DNA from: Gracilimonas mengyeensis
Lineage (GTDB): Bacteria; Bacteroidota; Rhodothermia; Balneolales; Balneolaceae
Assembly (NCBI RefSeq): GCF_900182705.1
Contig: NZ_FXTP01000009.1
Location: 1 to 64,000, forward strand
Direction of reading: 5' to 3'
Length of the DNA stretch: 64,000 nt
Of the stretch, positions 1 through 9,384 are shown piece by piece (the stretch's first letter is position 1; each line of letters begins with the position of its first letter). The notes under the pieces are model-generated. The model was not told the DNA's origin. It saw only the letters and a program-made list of their open reading frames with translations, and searched no databases. The translations under genes and the position numbers were made by a program.

Positions 1-46
1 CAGCGCCGATGGTACTGCTTACGCGGTAGAGTAGGTCGTCGCCTCC
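1..46 (+). rRNA. rrf: 5S ribosomal RNA, 3' end (partial)
   Basis: The first ~46 bases match the 3' end of a bacterial 5S rRNA: the CGCCGATGGTACTG stretch, a short loop, then GTAGAGTAGGTCG. The rest lies before the window, so this is the distal end of an rRNA operon. A strong terminator follows directly. The exact mature 3' end is uncertain by a few bases. Confidence 0.85.
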
Positions 47-64
47 TTCCTTTTTGTACCCCAC

Positions 65-97
65 AAGCCCCGGATCAACATCCGGGGCTTTTTTTTT
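65..97 (+). terminator. Rho-independent terminator of the rRNA operon
   Basis: A perfect 10-bp stem (65-74 with 81-90, AAGCCCCGGA/TCCGGGGCTT) closes a 6-base loop and runs into a T tract ending at 97. It sits just after the 5S end, so it most likely ends the rRNA transcript. Confidence 0.93.
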
Positions 98-214
98 AAC
101 TATGATGAAGTCTTCTTTTCGGTGTACCTTTACATTTAAATTACAAGAGGATGTAAATTTGGTATTTGCTATATTCACTGATTTATTGGCATATTTTGAA
201 TCCACTTTATCTTT

Positions 215-487
215 ATGATCAAAAAGAAAGTAACAATCAAGAATTCTTCCGGGCTTCATGCGCGCCCTTCAGCAGCTTTGGTTAAATTAGCTGGTAAATT
301 TAAATCTGATTTTTTTATACATAGCTTCGGTTACAGGGTTAATGGAAAAAGCATTTTGGGTGTAATGACTTTGGCAGCTGAATCTGGTGCTGAACTTGAA
401 TTAGAAGTTGACGGGCCTGATGAAAAGGAAGCGATGGAAGCTATTGTAGAACTGATTGATGCCAAATTCGGGATGGAAGACGAATAG
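215..487 (+). CDS. ptsH: HPr phosphocarrier protein
   Basis: A 90-aa HPr of the PTS phosphorelay, which takes phosphate from EI-His and passes it to EIIA domains. The active-site motif SSGLHARPSA puts the catalytic histidine at residue 15. Ser46 lies in NGKSILGVM, the site used by HPr kinase/phosphorylase in species that have it. Length is typical. The ptsI start follows 5 bp after the stop, so the two are co-transcribed. No EII component is visible in the window, so the pair may serve a distant EII or a regulatory PTS. No clear Shine-Dalgarno site is seen. Confidence 0.95.
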   Translation: MIKKKVTIKNSSGLHARPSAALVKLAGKFKSDFFIHSFGYRVNGKSILGVMTLAAESGAELELEVDGPDEKEAMEAIVELIDAKFGMEDE

Positions 488-492
488 AAAAA

Positions 493-2217
493 ATGGATGT
501 AGACGTGGAGCAAAAAGTACTTGAAGGCATAGGGATAGATGACAACATTGCAATAGGTAAGGCTGTCATTTTTAGTACCGATTCGTTAGAGCCTGTCACT
601 CCACAAAAAATTGCAAAAAATCAGGTTGAGAAGCATAAAAAAAGGTATAAAACGGCTCAGCAATTACTATTAGAAGACCTGGAAACTTTATCTAACCAAG
701 TAAGTGACACGAGCACGAGAGATATCATTGAGACTCAGAAACAGATTGCTTCAGATCCTGAGATCGAACGAAATGTGTATAGTATTATAGATGGTAAACT
801 GTTAACAGTAGATTTTGCGGTCTATCAAACTTACGACCTTTTCATAGAACGGCTTAAGGAAAGTGGTTCAGCACTTTTCAGGCAACGAATTGTAGATCTC
901 GAAGATTTACGGGATCGTTTTGTTTCGATTATCAAAAATAAACCCAAGAATAACGCCGTAACAAAAAAATCGATTATTGTTACTAAGGATATAAGTCCCA
1001 CAGAATTGGTGTCTTATTATGAGGATGGCATCCAGGGTTTGATAATGGAGAAAGGTGGAATTACCTCCCATGCAGCTATTATTGCCAAATCCTTGGGTAT
1101 TCCATGCATGGTAAGTGTGAAATCTGCCACTGATTCAATACCCAATCAAAAAGAAATTATTCTGGATGGTACGGTAGAAAAAGTATATGTAGATCCATCC
1201 AAAAAACTGGTTAAGAAGTACCGTGATAAAATCGCCAAAATACGTGCCGGTGAGGCGAAAGTAGAAAATCTTGTAAGTGAGACAAAAGACGGCAAGAGCT
1301 TCCACCTGATGGCTAACATTGAATTTGAGGCTGAATTGCCGGAAGTAAAGAATAACGGTGCTGCCGGTATTGGATTACTCAGAACGGAAAGTTTGCTTTT
1401 TGGTCATAGAATTAGAAAAAGCTCAGAAGAGCAAGAAGTGTTTTACGGACATATTTTAGAGGATTCTTCCGGGGAAGTGATTATTCGGTTATTTGATATC
1501 GGGGGAGATAAGAACAATAGTTTTTCTAATAAAGAAGCGAATCCCTTTTTAGGTTGGAGGGGCATACGTCTTTTATTGGATGAGGATAAACTGCTCAGAA
1601 ATCAACTTACAGCTATTTTAAAAACAGCAGGCAAGTATCCGGGGAGGGTTAAAATTCTGGTACCTATGGTATCAGTAATGGAAGAAGTACAGGAGATAAA
1701 AGCTATTATTGGAGGCATTCAGCAGCAATTGGAAGAAGAAGGGGAGAAAGTAGATAAGGATATTCCAATTGGTGTGATGGTAGAGGTACCCAGTGTGGCT
1801 GTTTCCGCCTTTAAATTTGCCCAGGAAGTTGACTTTTTTAGTATTGGAACCAATGATCTTACCCAATATACCATGGCTGTGGACCGTGGTAATGAACGTA
1901 TTTATAATTTATTCCAGCATTACCATCCCTCGGTCCTTCAACTTATAAAAACTACCATCGAAGGGGCTAAAAAGGCGGGGATAACCGTAAGTGTATGTGG
2001 AGAGCTGGCTGCCGATAAAATTGGAGCAGCTTGTGTGTTAGGAATGGGAATCACCGATTTAAGTATGGTTCCCAGAGCTATACCTAAAGTAAAATCTTTG
2101 TTGAGTTCAAGATCCATGGATGACTTTGCAGAATTGGCAAAAGCTGCGCTGGATCAATGTTCGGCCAGAGGGGTCAAAGAAGTATTCGACGAGTGGCACG
2201 TTCCTGCTATTGATTAA
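493..2217 (+). CDS. ptsI: PTS enzyme I (phosphoenolpyruvate-protein phosphotransferase)
   Basis: A cytosolic 574-aa enzyme I that autophosphorylates from PEP and phosphorylates HPr. The N-terminal HPr-binding helices cover roughly residues 30-145. The swivelling His domain carries GGITSHAAI with active His193. The C-terminal PEP-binding barrel has LLRTE, a GGDK loop, SIGTNDLTQYTMAVDR and the catalytic-Cys motif VCGELAAD. Length matches the family (about 570-580 aa). It is translated directly downstream of ptsH. All key residues seem intact. Confidence 0.96.
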   Translation: MDVDVEQKVLEGIGIDDNIAIGKAVIFSTDSLEPVTPQKIAKNQVEKHKKRYKTAQQLLLEDLETLSNQVSDTSTRDIIETQKQIASDPEIERNVYSIIDGKLLTVDFAVYQTYDLFIERLKESGSALFRQRIVDLEDLRDRFVSIIKNKPKNNAVTKKSIIVTKDISPTELVSYYEDGIQGLIMEKGGITSHAAIIAKSLGIPCMVSVKSATDSIPNQKEIILDGTVEKVYVDPSKKLVKKYRDKIAKIRAGEAKVENLVSETKDGKSFHLMANIEFEAELPEVKNNGAAGIGLLRTESLLFGHRIRKSSEEQEVFYGHILEDSSGEVIIRLFDIGGDKNNSFSNKEANPFLGWRGIRLLLDEDKLLRNQLTAILKTAGKYPGRVKILVPMVSVMEEVQEIKAIIGGIQQQLEEEGEKVDKDIPIGVMVEVPSVAVSAFKFAQEVDFFSIGTNDLTQYTMAVDRGNERIYNLFQHYHPSVLQLIKTTIEGAKKAGITVSVCGELAADKIGAACVLGMGITDLSMVPRAIPKVKSLLSSRSMDDFAELAKAALDQCSARGVKEVFDEWHVPAID

Positions 2218-2474
2218 CTGTTTTTAATCTCGGTTCAGGCACGATGTAAGCGGTTTGATAACCTTTTCTTTTTTAAAATGGAAGTGAGTTTCTGTTAGAT
2301 ATGTAAGTTATGGAAACGATTTTACAACTAAATTAATAAGGAAATAATTATTTATTTATTTAATAATTTAATAAAAAAATTAATTCAACTATAATAATTT
2401 TGCCAATTGTTGATAATGAGTAAAAAACTGAATAGCTTGATTAAAGGAATTTCACTCTTAAAAACACAATTATC

Positions 2475-2774
2475 ATGATTAGCAAAAATTATACTCCTAA
2501 AAGAACAGTTTGTAAGGTAACTTTTTCCCTTCCTGAAGAATGGGCTAATGAGAAAGTAGCCATTGCCGGCGATTTTAACGATTGGGATACCAGTGCCGAT
2601 GAGCTCGAGAAGAAAGATGGAAGCTGGGAAACAACACTTCGCCTGAAGCCTGAGAACACGTACCGGTTTAAGTACTTTGTAGATGGTGAACGATGGGAAA
2701 ATGATGATGACGCCGATGAATACGAAGCCAATGAATTTGGTACAGAAGACTCAGTACTTGTAATTGGCGAATAA
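2475..2774 (+). CDS. Small CBM48/isoamylase early-set domain protein
   Basis: A 99-aa stand-alone E-set domain of the type found in glycogen-branching enzymes and AMPK beta subunits (CBM48). Diagnostic features are VAIAGDFNDWD, the aromatic-rich strand GSWETTLRL and the segment YRFKYFVDGERW, which holds the sugar-stacking aromatics. No catalytic domain and no signal peptide are present. Family knowledge points to binding of alpha-glucan or to a regulatory role; its partner is unknown. The 257-bp upstream gap is very AT-rich (about 2325-2400) and has a TAATTTTG element near 2395 that fits the Bacteroidetes -7 consensus TAnnTTTG, so the gene is probably transcribed alone. Confidence 0.85.
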   Translation: MISKNYTPKRTVCKVTFSLPEEWANEKVAIAGDFNDWDTSADELEKKDGSWETTLRLKPENTYRFKYFVDGERWENDDDADEYEANEFGTEDSVLVIGE

Positions 2775-2859
2775 CGTCAATTAGGCTGTCAGGTTTTCAT
2801 CCCATAACCTATATTGGGGCGTTAAGTTAGTTAACAACCATCCTTTAATATGCGCCCCT

Positions 2860-3639
2860 TTGTTTGATCAGCATTTATATAAGCAAAAATTAGCTACGTC
2901 ATGGTTAGGGCGTAGCTTTTATTTTTTTGAAGAAATTCCCTCAACGAACTCTTACTGCAAGACTATAAAGATGGAGGAAGGGTTGCATGGAGCAGCTTTT
3001 CTTACCGACTATCAAACCGGGGGCCGAGGACAGCATAAGAGAAAATGGGAGACAAGTAAGAAACAGAATCTCACTTTTAGCTTGGTTTTCTGTCCTCAAA
3101 GAAAAGATGGATTCATCTTACTCACGCTCGCATGCGCCCTTGCGGTACTTGAAGCAATAAATGATTTAGAAGGATTACAAGCTAAATTGAAATGGCCAAA
3201 TGATGTGTTGGTCGATTCGAAGAAGTTATGCGGTATTCTTACGGAAACTCAATTTACCGGAAATCAGCTGGAGAAAATTATCATCGGGATTGGTTTAAAT
3301 GTAAATCAGTCAAAGTTTCCGGCCTCCCTGGATGATTACGCAACTTCAATAGCTCTGGAAAAAGGCTCTCCTTTAGATCGGGAAACTTTGCTGGCCAACA
3401 TTTTTCTTAAATTGGAAAAGCGATTTCATCAATGGGAAAATTATAATCCACGATTGCCAAGAAGTATCAACAAGCATATGATTGGATTTGGCAAGTGGAC
3501 ACGACTCAGTGTAAATGGCGAAATGCTGGATGGCAAACACAAGTTTTTGGGAATAGACGGTACGGGAAAATTGCTCACCTTGGATAAAGACTTAGAACTG
3601 AATACATATACCTATGAACAAGTACGTGTATTTTTATAA
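2860..3639 (+). CDS. birA: Biotin--[acetyl-CoA-carboxylase] ligase
   Basis: A 259-aa biotin protein ligase that activates biotin to biotinyl-AMP and transfers it to a lysine of a carboxylase carrier protein. The biotin/ATP loop appears as GGRGQHKRKWET (about residues 58-69), and KLKWPNDVLVDSKKLCGIL is the conserved catalytic strand-loop. There is no N-terminal HTH, so it is the monofunctional class, not a BirA repressor. The start is uncertain: TTG at 2860 is the best in-frame choice, since the nearby ATG at 2850 is out of frame and soon stops. A likely substrate is the biotin carrier of the acyl-CoA carboxylase whose beta subunit lies at 11.1 kb. Confidence 0.92.
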   Translation: MFDQHLYKQKLATSWLGRSFYFFEEIPSTNSYCKTIKMEEGLHGAAFLTDYQTGGRGQHKRKWETSKKQNLTFSLVFCPQRKDGFILLTLACALAVLEAINDLEGLQAKLKWPNDVLVDSKKLCGILTETQFTGNQLEKIIIGIGLNVNQSKFPASLDDYATSIALEKGSPLDRETLLANIFLKLEKRFHQWENYNPRLPRSINKHMIGFGKWTRLSVNGEMLDGKHKFLGIDGTGKLLTLDKDLELNTYTYEQVRVFL

Positions 3640-3784
3640 CCTTTAGGTAAGTTTTTGAGGGCTATATTATAAATATTCTCATCTATCAGTCTAATAGAAT
3701 AGAAAATAGTTTAATATTAAACGAATTTTTATTTTTGAGTGTTGTCTAAGGTGAACAACAAATAATACTAAACCCAAACTTATC

Positions 3785-4732
3785 ATGGCACATCATAAAG
3801 GTATACACCACATAACGGTTTTGGCTGGGGATGCCCAGAGAAATGCGGATTTTTACACTGAGCTTTTAGGCATGAGACTGGTCAAAAAATCAGTAAACCA
3901 AGACGACCCAGGTACATATCACCTATTTTATGGCAATCAATCGGCTGAACCTGGTTCCAGTTTAACTTTTTTCCCTTGGCCGAATGCAGTAAAGGGAAAG
4001 CCCGGCGTAGGGGAAGTAGTAAATGTAGGATTACAAGTACCGGAAGCATCAGAAGAATATTGGCAAGTACGTCTGAGCGAGTATGATGTCAATTATGAAG
4101 TTGTTGAAGTTTTCGGGAAAAAAGCACTTCGTTTTGAAGATCCTGATGGACTGGAGCTTGATCTGGTATTTGAAGGTGGCGCAAAAGAAAAAGTAGAAAA
4201 TGTAGATTACATAGTGCCAGCTGAATACACCGTTCAGGGATTCTGGGGAGCGAAAATGTTGCTTGCTGAAAAAGATCATACCCAAAAATTAATTCAGGAA
4301 TTATTTGGCTTTGAGAAAGTAGCTGAAGAAGGAAGCCAAACGTTATACCAGACTGATGCAACTATTGGTCGCAACGTTATTATTGAAGTTGCTGAGCAGC
4401 ATGAGCATGGTACAAACGGTCGCGGTATTGTACACCACATAGCATACCGCGCTGAAAACAAAGAGGAACTGGGTGAGCTCCGGCAAAAAGTAGGTTCTAA
4501 AGGATTACAACCTACCCAAATCATAGATCGGCACTGGTTTAACTCGGTGTATTACCGGATTCCAGCCGGAGTGCTTTTTGAAATGGCAAGCGATGATCCG
4601 GGCTATACCGTAGATGAAGAGTTTGAACATCTTGGCGAGCAGCTGATCCTTCCGCCCTGGCTGGAAAACAAACGTGATCGAATTGAGGAAGTGTTACCCG
4701 CACTGAAGATCAAAGCCGGTGCAGCTTCCTGA
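3785..4732 (+). CDS. Ring-cleaving dioxygenase, VOC superfamily (MhqE/MhqO-like)
   Basis: A 315-aa protein with two glyoxalase/VOC modules. The first begins IHHITVLAGDAQRNADFYTELLGMRLVKKSVNQDD and the second near residue 150 at VQGFWGAKM. Metal-ligand candidates include the His in GIHHITV, the His in GIVHHIAYRA and the Glu in LFEMASDDPG. Family knowledge: such proteins (Bacillus YkcA/YdfO/MhqE) open hydroquinone or catechol-like rings and belong to quinone-stress regulons. A carboxylesterase and a Kef-like antiporter follow in the same direction, which fits an electrophile-detoxification operon. The true substrate cannot be told from sequence. Confidence 0.88.
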   Translation: MAHHKGIHHITVLAGDAQRNADFYTELLGMRLVKKSVNQDDPGTYHLFYGNQSAEPGSSLTFFPWPNAVKGKPGVGEVVNVGLQVPEASEEYWQVRLSEYDVNYEVVEVFGKKALRFEDPDGLELDLVFEGGAKEKVENVDYIVPAEYTVQGFWGAKMLLAEKDHTQKLIQELFGFEKVAEEGSQTLYQTDATIGRNVIIEVAEQHEHGTNGRGIVHHIAYRAENKEELGELRQKVGSKGLQPTQIIDRHWFNSVYYRIPAGVLFEMASDDPGYTVDEEFEHLGEQLILPPWLENKRDRIEEVLPALKIKAGAAS

Positions 4733-4808
4733 TACACCCTAAATCACATTAAAATTTAACCCTATGCTGGGGAATAATAGATTTTCCAGCATATAAGTTT
4801 TATCAGCT

Positions 4809-5474
4809 ATGAGTTTATTTAGAGTAGAAAAAGACACCAACTTTTCAGGTCCTCACCAAGGTACTCCAACCGCAGAGGGTGGAGTATCTTTAAATGAAGC
4901 CGATGCCGCTATGATCATGATTCACGGACGCGGGGCCACGGCACAAAGCATTGTGGGGCTATCCAGTGAGTTTGAAATCCAACAGAAACTGGCATACAGA
5001 GCTCCACAAGCAAACAGTAATACGTGGTATCCCTACTCTTTTATGGAGCCAATCGAGAAGAATGAACCCGGTCTTTCATCAGGTCTACAGCGTATTCATG
5101 ATTTGATCGTGGAATTAGAGGAAGCAGAAATACCCAAGAATAAAATTTATTTATTGGGCTTTTCTCAAGGAGCTTGTCTGGCTTCAGAATATGTGGCACG
5201 TCATCCCGCAAAATATGCAGGTTTAATTGCCTTGAGCGGTGGTTTGATTGGTGATTCCGTAAATCCTGATCAATATGAAGGCGATTTAAAAGGCACACCC
5301 GTTTTTATGGGCTGTAGCGATGTTGACCCGCATATTCCGAAAGAACGTGTAAATACTTCGGAAGAAGTGCTCAGTGGTCTTGGAGCACAGGTTACCAAAA
5401 AATTATATCCAGGTATGGGGCATCTTGTAAACCAGGATGAGATTGATCATATTAATAGCATGATCAATTCTTAA
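4809..5474 (+). CDS. Alpha/beta hydrolase, carboxylesterase/phospholipase family (MhqD-like)
   Basis: A 221-aa cytosolic serine hydrolase. The nucleophile elbow is GFSQGACLA, the oxyanion region is MIHGRGATAQS, the acid is probably in SDVDPHIP and the histidine is in GMGHLVNQDE. Length and motifs match the carboxylesterase 2/YodD-MhqD group. It starts 76 bp after the ring-cleaving dioxygenase, a pairing also known for mhqE-mhqD in Bacillus, so a role in hydrolysing products of quinone breakdown is likely. The substrate is not known. Confidence 0.88.
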   Translation: MSLFRVEKDTNFSGPHQGTPTAEGGVSLNEADAAMIMIHGRGATAQSIVGLSSEFEIQQKLAYRAPQANSNTWYPYSFMEPIEKNEPGLSSGLQRIHDLIVELEEAEIPKNKIYLLGFSQGACLASEYVARHPAKYAGLIALSGGLIGDSVNPDQYEGDLKGTPVFMGCSDVDPHIPKERVNTSEEVLSGLGAQVTKKLYPGMGHLVNQDEIDHINSMINS

Positions 5475-5535
5475 ATTCGGGGACAGTATCAGGTAGTCTT
5501 ATTCCTTCCATCTCCGCATCAAAACCAATTATAGT

Positions 5536-7113
5536 ATGGAAATTTTGTGGCTTATTGCCGCTTATGTTTTAGGTATGGCGGTTTCCAAAGTAAAAGTACC
5601 TCCTTTGGTAGGCTTTCTTGGAGCAGGAATTTTACTTTCATTTTTCGGATTTGAAGCCACTGATACGCTCCATCAGATTGGGCATCTTGGAGTATTATTG
5701 CTTCTTTTTACGGTGGGTTTGCATCTCCGTATCAAAAGTATTTTGAGGCTGGAAGTTCTGGGGGCCGGCGGACTTCACTTAGTTGTGAATACCGGCATCT
5801 TCATGCTGGTTGCCTCATTCTTTGGCTTCAGCTGGCTACAGGCGTTGATTATAGGTGTCTTACTGGGTTTTTCCAGTACCGTTCTGGCAGCCAAGGCATT
5901 AGAGAGCAGGGGAGAGCTTGGTGCATTTCATGCCAGGGTCTCCATAGGTATACTTATTCTGCAGGATATTGTAGCCATTGTGGTACTGGCATTAACAGGC
6001 GGCAGTACTCCTTCGGTGTGGGGATTGATTTTATTGGGATTGCCACTCCTAAGGCCCTTACTTATCCGCACGCTGATAGCCAGCGGCCATGAAGAGCTAC
6101 AGCTCTTGTATGCTTTGATTCTGGCTATTGGGGGCGGAAGTTTATTCGAGGTCATGGGCTTTTCTTCAGAACTTGGCGCTCTTGCTTTCGGAGCGCTATT
6201 GTCAGGGCACAAACTGGCCGATGAACTCTCTGAAAAATTATGGGGACTCAAAGAAGCCTTTCTTGTTGGATTTTTCCTGGAAGTGGGACTTTACGGCTTA
6301 CCGGACTATGAAGCCATTGTATTTTGTTTGGTGATCCTGGCTCTGCTGCCTTTGAAATCAGCCCTTTATTATTACATGCTCACAGGTTTCAAATTGCGGG
6401 CCCGGAATGCTTTTATGGTGATGGGGACCCTTTCTTCATATAGTGAATTCACCCTGATTGCCGGGGTCGTTGCTGTATCGGGTGGGTTTATACCTGAATC
6501 CATAGTTACCAGTTTCGCCCTGTTGGTAGCCATTTCCTATGCTATCAATGCGCCATTTACCGCAAATATCAACGCTTTTTGGGATTCCTTTGAACATTCG
6601 GCTTTGTATTGGGAACGGAATATCAAGCATCCGGGCGATCAGGTGGTTTCATTGGGAGGTGCCCAATATCTCATCGTTGGCATGGGGCAAGCCGGTTCCT
6701 CCGCTTACGAATATCTCAAAGAAAGAGAATACCCTGTGATAGGACTGGAGGCTGACCCTGCGAAGCTGGAAGAAAATCGGCAGAAAAAACGGAAAGTAGT
6801 GTATGGTGATGCCCAGGATCCTGAGCTGTGGGAAAATATCAACCTCACAAAAATCAATGCTATCATCCTGGCCATCCCCAATCATGATACCAAGCTTGAA
6901 GCCACCAAGCTTATTCGCAAGTATGGTTTTACCAGGGATGTAATGGTGCTTACCATCAGGGAAGATGAGACCATAGAATTACGTGAAGCCGGTGCCACAT
7001 CGGTCTGCCTGCCGGTGAGTGAGGCTGGAAGAAAACTGGCAGAGCTTAGTATTTCGGATCATGATGGTAAAGATAGGCCGGGATTATCTCTGAATCTTTC
7101 CTATGAAAGCTGA
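5536..7113 (+). CDS. CPA2-family cation/proton antiporter with TrkA-N domain (KefB/C-like)
   Basis: A 525-aa inner-membrane protein. About 11-12 hydrophobic segments fill residues 1-360, including the GFSSTVLAAKALESRGE region typical of CPA2 exchangers. A cytosolic TrkA-N/RCK domain follows from about residue 375, with dinucleotide-binding loop VGMGQAGSSA and the acidic strand end GLEAD. Kef systems release K+ and acidify the cytosol to protect against electrophiles. It starts 61 bp after the esterase, which makes a detoxification role plausible. Whether it is glutathione-gated cannot be seen; many relatives of this organism lack glutathione. Confidence 0.88.
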   Translation: MEILWLIAAYVLGMAVSKVKVPPLVGFLGAGILLSFFGFEATDTLHQIGHLGVLLLLFTVGLHLRIKSILRLEVLGAGGLHLVVNTGIFMLVASFFGFSWLQALIIGVLLGFSSTVLAAKALESRGELGAFHARVSIGILILQDIVAIVVLALTGGSTPSVWGLILLGLPLLRPLLIRTLIASGHEELQLLYALILAIGGGSLFEVMGFSSELGALAFGALLSGHKLADELSEKLWGLKEAFLVGFFLEVGLYGLPDYEAIVFCLVILALLPLKSALYYYMLTGFKLRARNAFMVMGTLSSYSEFTLIAGVVAVSGGFIPESIVTSFALLVAISYAINAPFTANINAFWDSFEHSALYWERNIKHPGDQVVSLGGAQYLIVGMGQAGSSAYEYLKEREYPVIGLEADPAKLEENRQKKRKVVYGDAQDPELWENINLTKINAIILAIPNHDTKLEATKLIRKYGFTRDVMVLTIREDETIELREAGATSVCLPVSEAGRKLAELSISDHDGKDRPGLSLNLSYES

Positions 7114-7242
7114 TTTTCAATCAACCGAAAAATATAGTTTTCACTGTTTCGTTTGGACAGTTGATTAACCGTTGGAATTTTTTTTAAAGTCAGGATGGTT
7201 ACATTAGGGCAGATATAGTTTAGGTAATTTATAAAAGATATT

Positions 7243-8607
7243 ATGGTTATAAGACAGCGTATGCATAGAGTGTTGGCTTTTCTCTTAATTGGATTTTTTG
7301 CGGTATCGTGTTCACTATTCGATAATGACCGCAAAGCTTCGGTTCCTTTTCCTTGTGAGGATGGCATGGCCGATGGGTATCCTTGTGAAAACGTGGATAT
7401 GTTTGCTCATCTATCCTTATATGAATTGACGGGTGATAGTGTCGATACCCGCTTGAATGATATCTGGGGCTGGACTGATCCCCAAACCCAAAAAGAATAT
7501 GCACTGGTAGGCTACACTACCGGAGTTTCTTTCGTTGATATATCAGATCCCGCGCAGCCTTTGGTAGTAGGACGTTTGCCCGAATCGAATTTACGGGCCA
7601 AATACAAGCGTTTAAGCTTTGATCAGTATCCATCCTGTAATCTAAGTATTGGCAACACAGAATTTTCCAGAAGCCTGACTGAGGGCTCTACCTGGCGGGA
7701 TGTAAAGGTCTATGATAATCATGCCTTTGTAGTAAGCGATGCCCAGCCGCATGGCATGCAGGTATTTGATTTAACCAAATTGCGCAATTATAGCGGCGAA
7801 GTGATGACTTTGGAACAGGATGCACTTTATGACCGCTTTGGCAGTGCCCATAATATTGTTATCAATGAAGCCACGGGATATGCTTACGGTGTGGGTATCA
7901 CTCAGGGAGAAATTTGCGGAAGCCGTGATAGCACTGGTTTGCACATGGTAAATATCCAAAATCCGAAGAACCCTGAATTCGCCGGATGCTACATTGATGG
8001 TTCTCCGGGCAATTACCGTATTGCCAAGGGATATATCCATGATGCCCAGTGCGTGATTTATGACGGCCCGGATACGGAATATAGCGGCAAAGAAATTTGC
8101 TTCAACTCATCAGAAGGCAATGTGGTAATTGCGGATGTTTCTGATAAAGCCAATCCCCAAACTCTTGGGTACAAGCGTCAGGTTGATATGCAATACTCTC
8201 ACCAGGGATGGCTGACGGAAGATCATTCCTTCTTTTTGATGAATGATGAACTTGATGAGAGAAACCTGGGCCGTGAAACCAAGACCTATGTGTGGGATGT
8301 CAGGGATCTGGAGGATCCAAAATTTATAGGATACTATTCACATGAAACTCCATCCATTGATCACAATCTGTATGTGAAGGGGCAGTATGCCTACGAAACC
8401 AATTACAATGCAGGCCTGCAAATACTGGATTTATCCGGAGTAGCTGATGCCCAGCTCGAACGAATAGCGTATTTTGATACTCAACCACAAACGGATGCTC
8501 CCAATTTTACAGGTACCTGGAGTAACTACCCGTTTTATGAAAGCGGGTTGGTGGTGCTAAGTGATATCGAGACGGGCTTATTTGTGGTGCGTCCTAATTT
8601 GGACTAA
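7243..8607 (+). CDS. Choice-of-anchor B family lipoprotein (LVIVD repeats)
   Basis: A 454-aa exported lipoprotein. The signal peptide ends in a lipobox at FFAVSC, so Cys near residue 23 would be acylated. The body is a beta-propeller-like array of LVIVD-type repeats, seen in segments such as GVSFVDISDPAQPLVVGRL, GLHMVNIQNPKNPEFAG and AGLQILDLSGVADAQLERI. The layout matches the choice-of-anchor B family, in which orthologues carry different surface anchors. Biochemical function is unknown. ATG at 7261 is an equally good start, six residues in. It converges with the ABC gene at 8626. Confidence 0.85.
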   Translation: MVIRQRMHRVLAFLLIGFFAVSCSLFDNDRKASVPFPCEDGMADGYPCENVDMFAHLSLYELTGDSVDTRLNDIWGWTDPQTQKEYALVGYTTGVSFVDISDPAQPLVVGRLPESNLRAKYKRLSFDQYPSCNLSIGNTEFSRSLTEGSTWRDVKVYDNHAFVVSDAQPHGMQVFDLTKLRNYSGEVMTLEQDALYDRFGSAHNIVINEATGYAYGVGITQGEICGSRDSTGLHMVNIQNPKNPEFAGCYIDGSPGNYRIAKGYIHDAQCVIYDGPDTEYSGKEICFNSSEGNVVIADVSDKANPQTLGYKRQVDMQYSHQGWLTEDHSFFLMNDELDERNLGRETKTYVWDVRDLEDPKFIGYYSHETPSIDHNLYVKGQYAYETNYNAGLQILDLSGVADAQLERIAYFDTQPQTDAPNFTGTWSNYPFYESGLVVLSDIETGLFVVRPNLD

Positions 8608-8625
8608 AGAACGGTCTAAACCAGA

Positions 8626-9240
8626 TTAGCTTAATTCCAGAACTTCATCGCATAATGCTATTTCACGCTCATCGTTGGATGCAAGTATGACCATGGTTCC
8701 TGATTCTGCCGATTCTTGCACTATGCTTTTCACAAGGGCTACTCCCTTTTCATCCAAATTCGATCCCGGTTCGTCCAGCATAAGCACCCTGGGACTGCGC
8801 ACAAGCGCAGCTGCCAGCTTTGTTCGCTGCTGTTGTCCTGTTGATAAGCTTCCAAAAAGTTGATCCCTAAGCTCCGGAATTTGAACGCGTTCCAACAATT
8901 GTATCAACTTGCTTTCTTTTGCAGGATGTCCTCCAGCCTCGAGTAAAAACCGAAGGTTCTCTATCACGGAAAGTTCGGCATATAAATTAATGTAGGGCGC
9001 TGCATAGCCGATAGCAGCTTTTACTTCAGAAGAGCTAAGCTGCTTTCCGTCATCTTGCCATTCAATTGAGCCGGAATTAGGCCGCAACAGACCTGCGAGG
9101 CATTTCATGAGTGTTGACTTTCCACTACCGTTTGCCCCGGATATCCCCAATATTCCGCGGCTATGCTGAAAACTCATTTCAGAGAATATCAGGTGTTGAT
9201 TGAATTTTTTGGTTACATCTTGCGCGCTGACAGTAATCAT
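8626..9240 (-). CDS. ABC transporter ATP-binding protein (CcmA-like, orphan)
   Basis: A 204-aa single ABC ATPase with Walker A GANGSGKST, signature LSTGQQQR, Walker B VLMLDEPGSNLD and a C-terminal switch region (ILASNDEREI, where the usual His is Asn). Its small size and LTKxF-like start resemble the heme-exporter ATPase CcmA, but no ccmB/ccmC permease gene is next to it. The partner therefore lies outside the window, or this is a different small ABC exporter. Missing the switch histidine may lower ATPase turnover. The upstream 145 bp holds divergent promoters for this gene and for the acidic protein. Confidence 0.85.
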   Translation of the reverse strand: MITVSAQDVTKKFNQHLIFSEMSFQHSRGILGISGANGSGKSTLMKCLAGLLRPNSGSIEWQDDGKQLSSSEVKAAIGYAAPYINLYAELSVIENLRFLLEAGGHPAKESKLIQLLERVQIPELRDQLFGSLSTGQQQRTKLAAALVRSPRVLMLDEPGSNLDEKGVALVKSIVQESAESGTMVILASNDEREIALCDEVLELS

Positions 9241-9384
9241 GGACCAAAGGTAGTAAGTTTGAAATAAAGTTTATGCCGCAAACCCCGTTAATCTTAAAAA
9301 ATGAAAACAATATCCTATTGATGAAAACCTTAATTGTATAGACAGACCGGAGACGTTATTTTCAATAAAATTACTCCTTCAGAT

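Noticed and set aside
215-2217. HPr-EI pair as sign of a sugar-uptake PTS operon
   Set aside because: No EIIA, EIIB or EIIC gene lies nearby, so sugar transport cannot be claimed from this locus.
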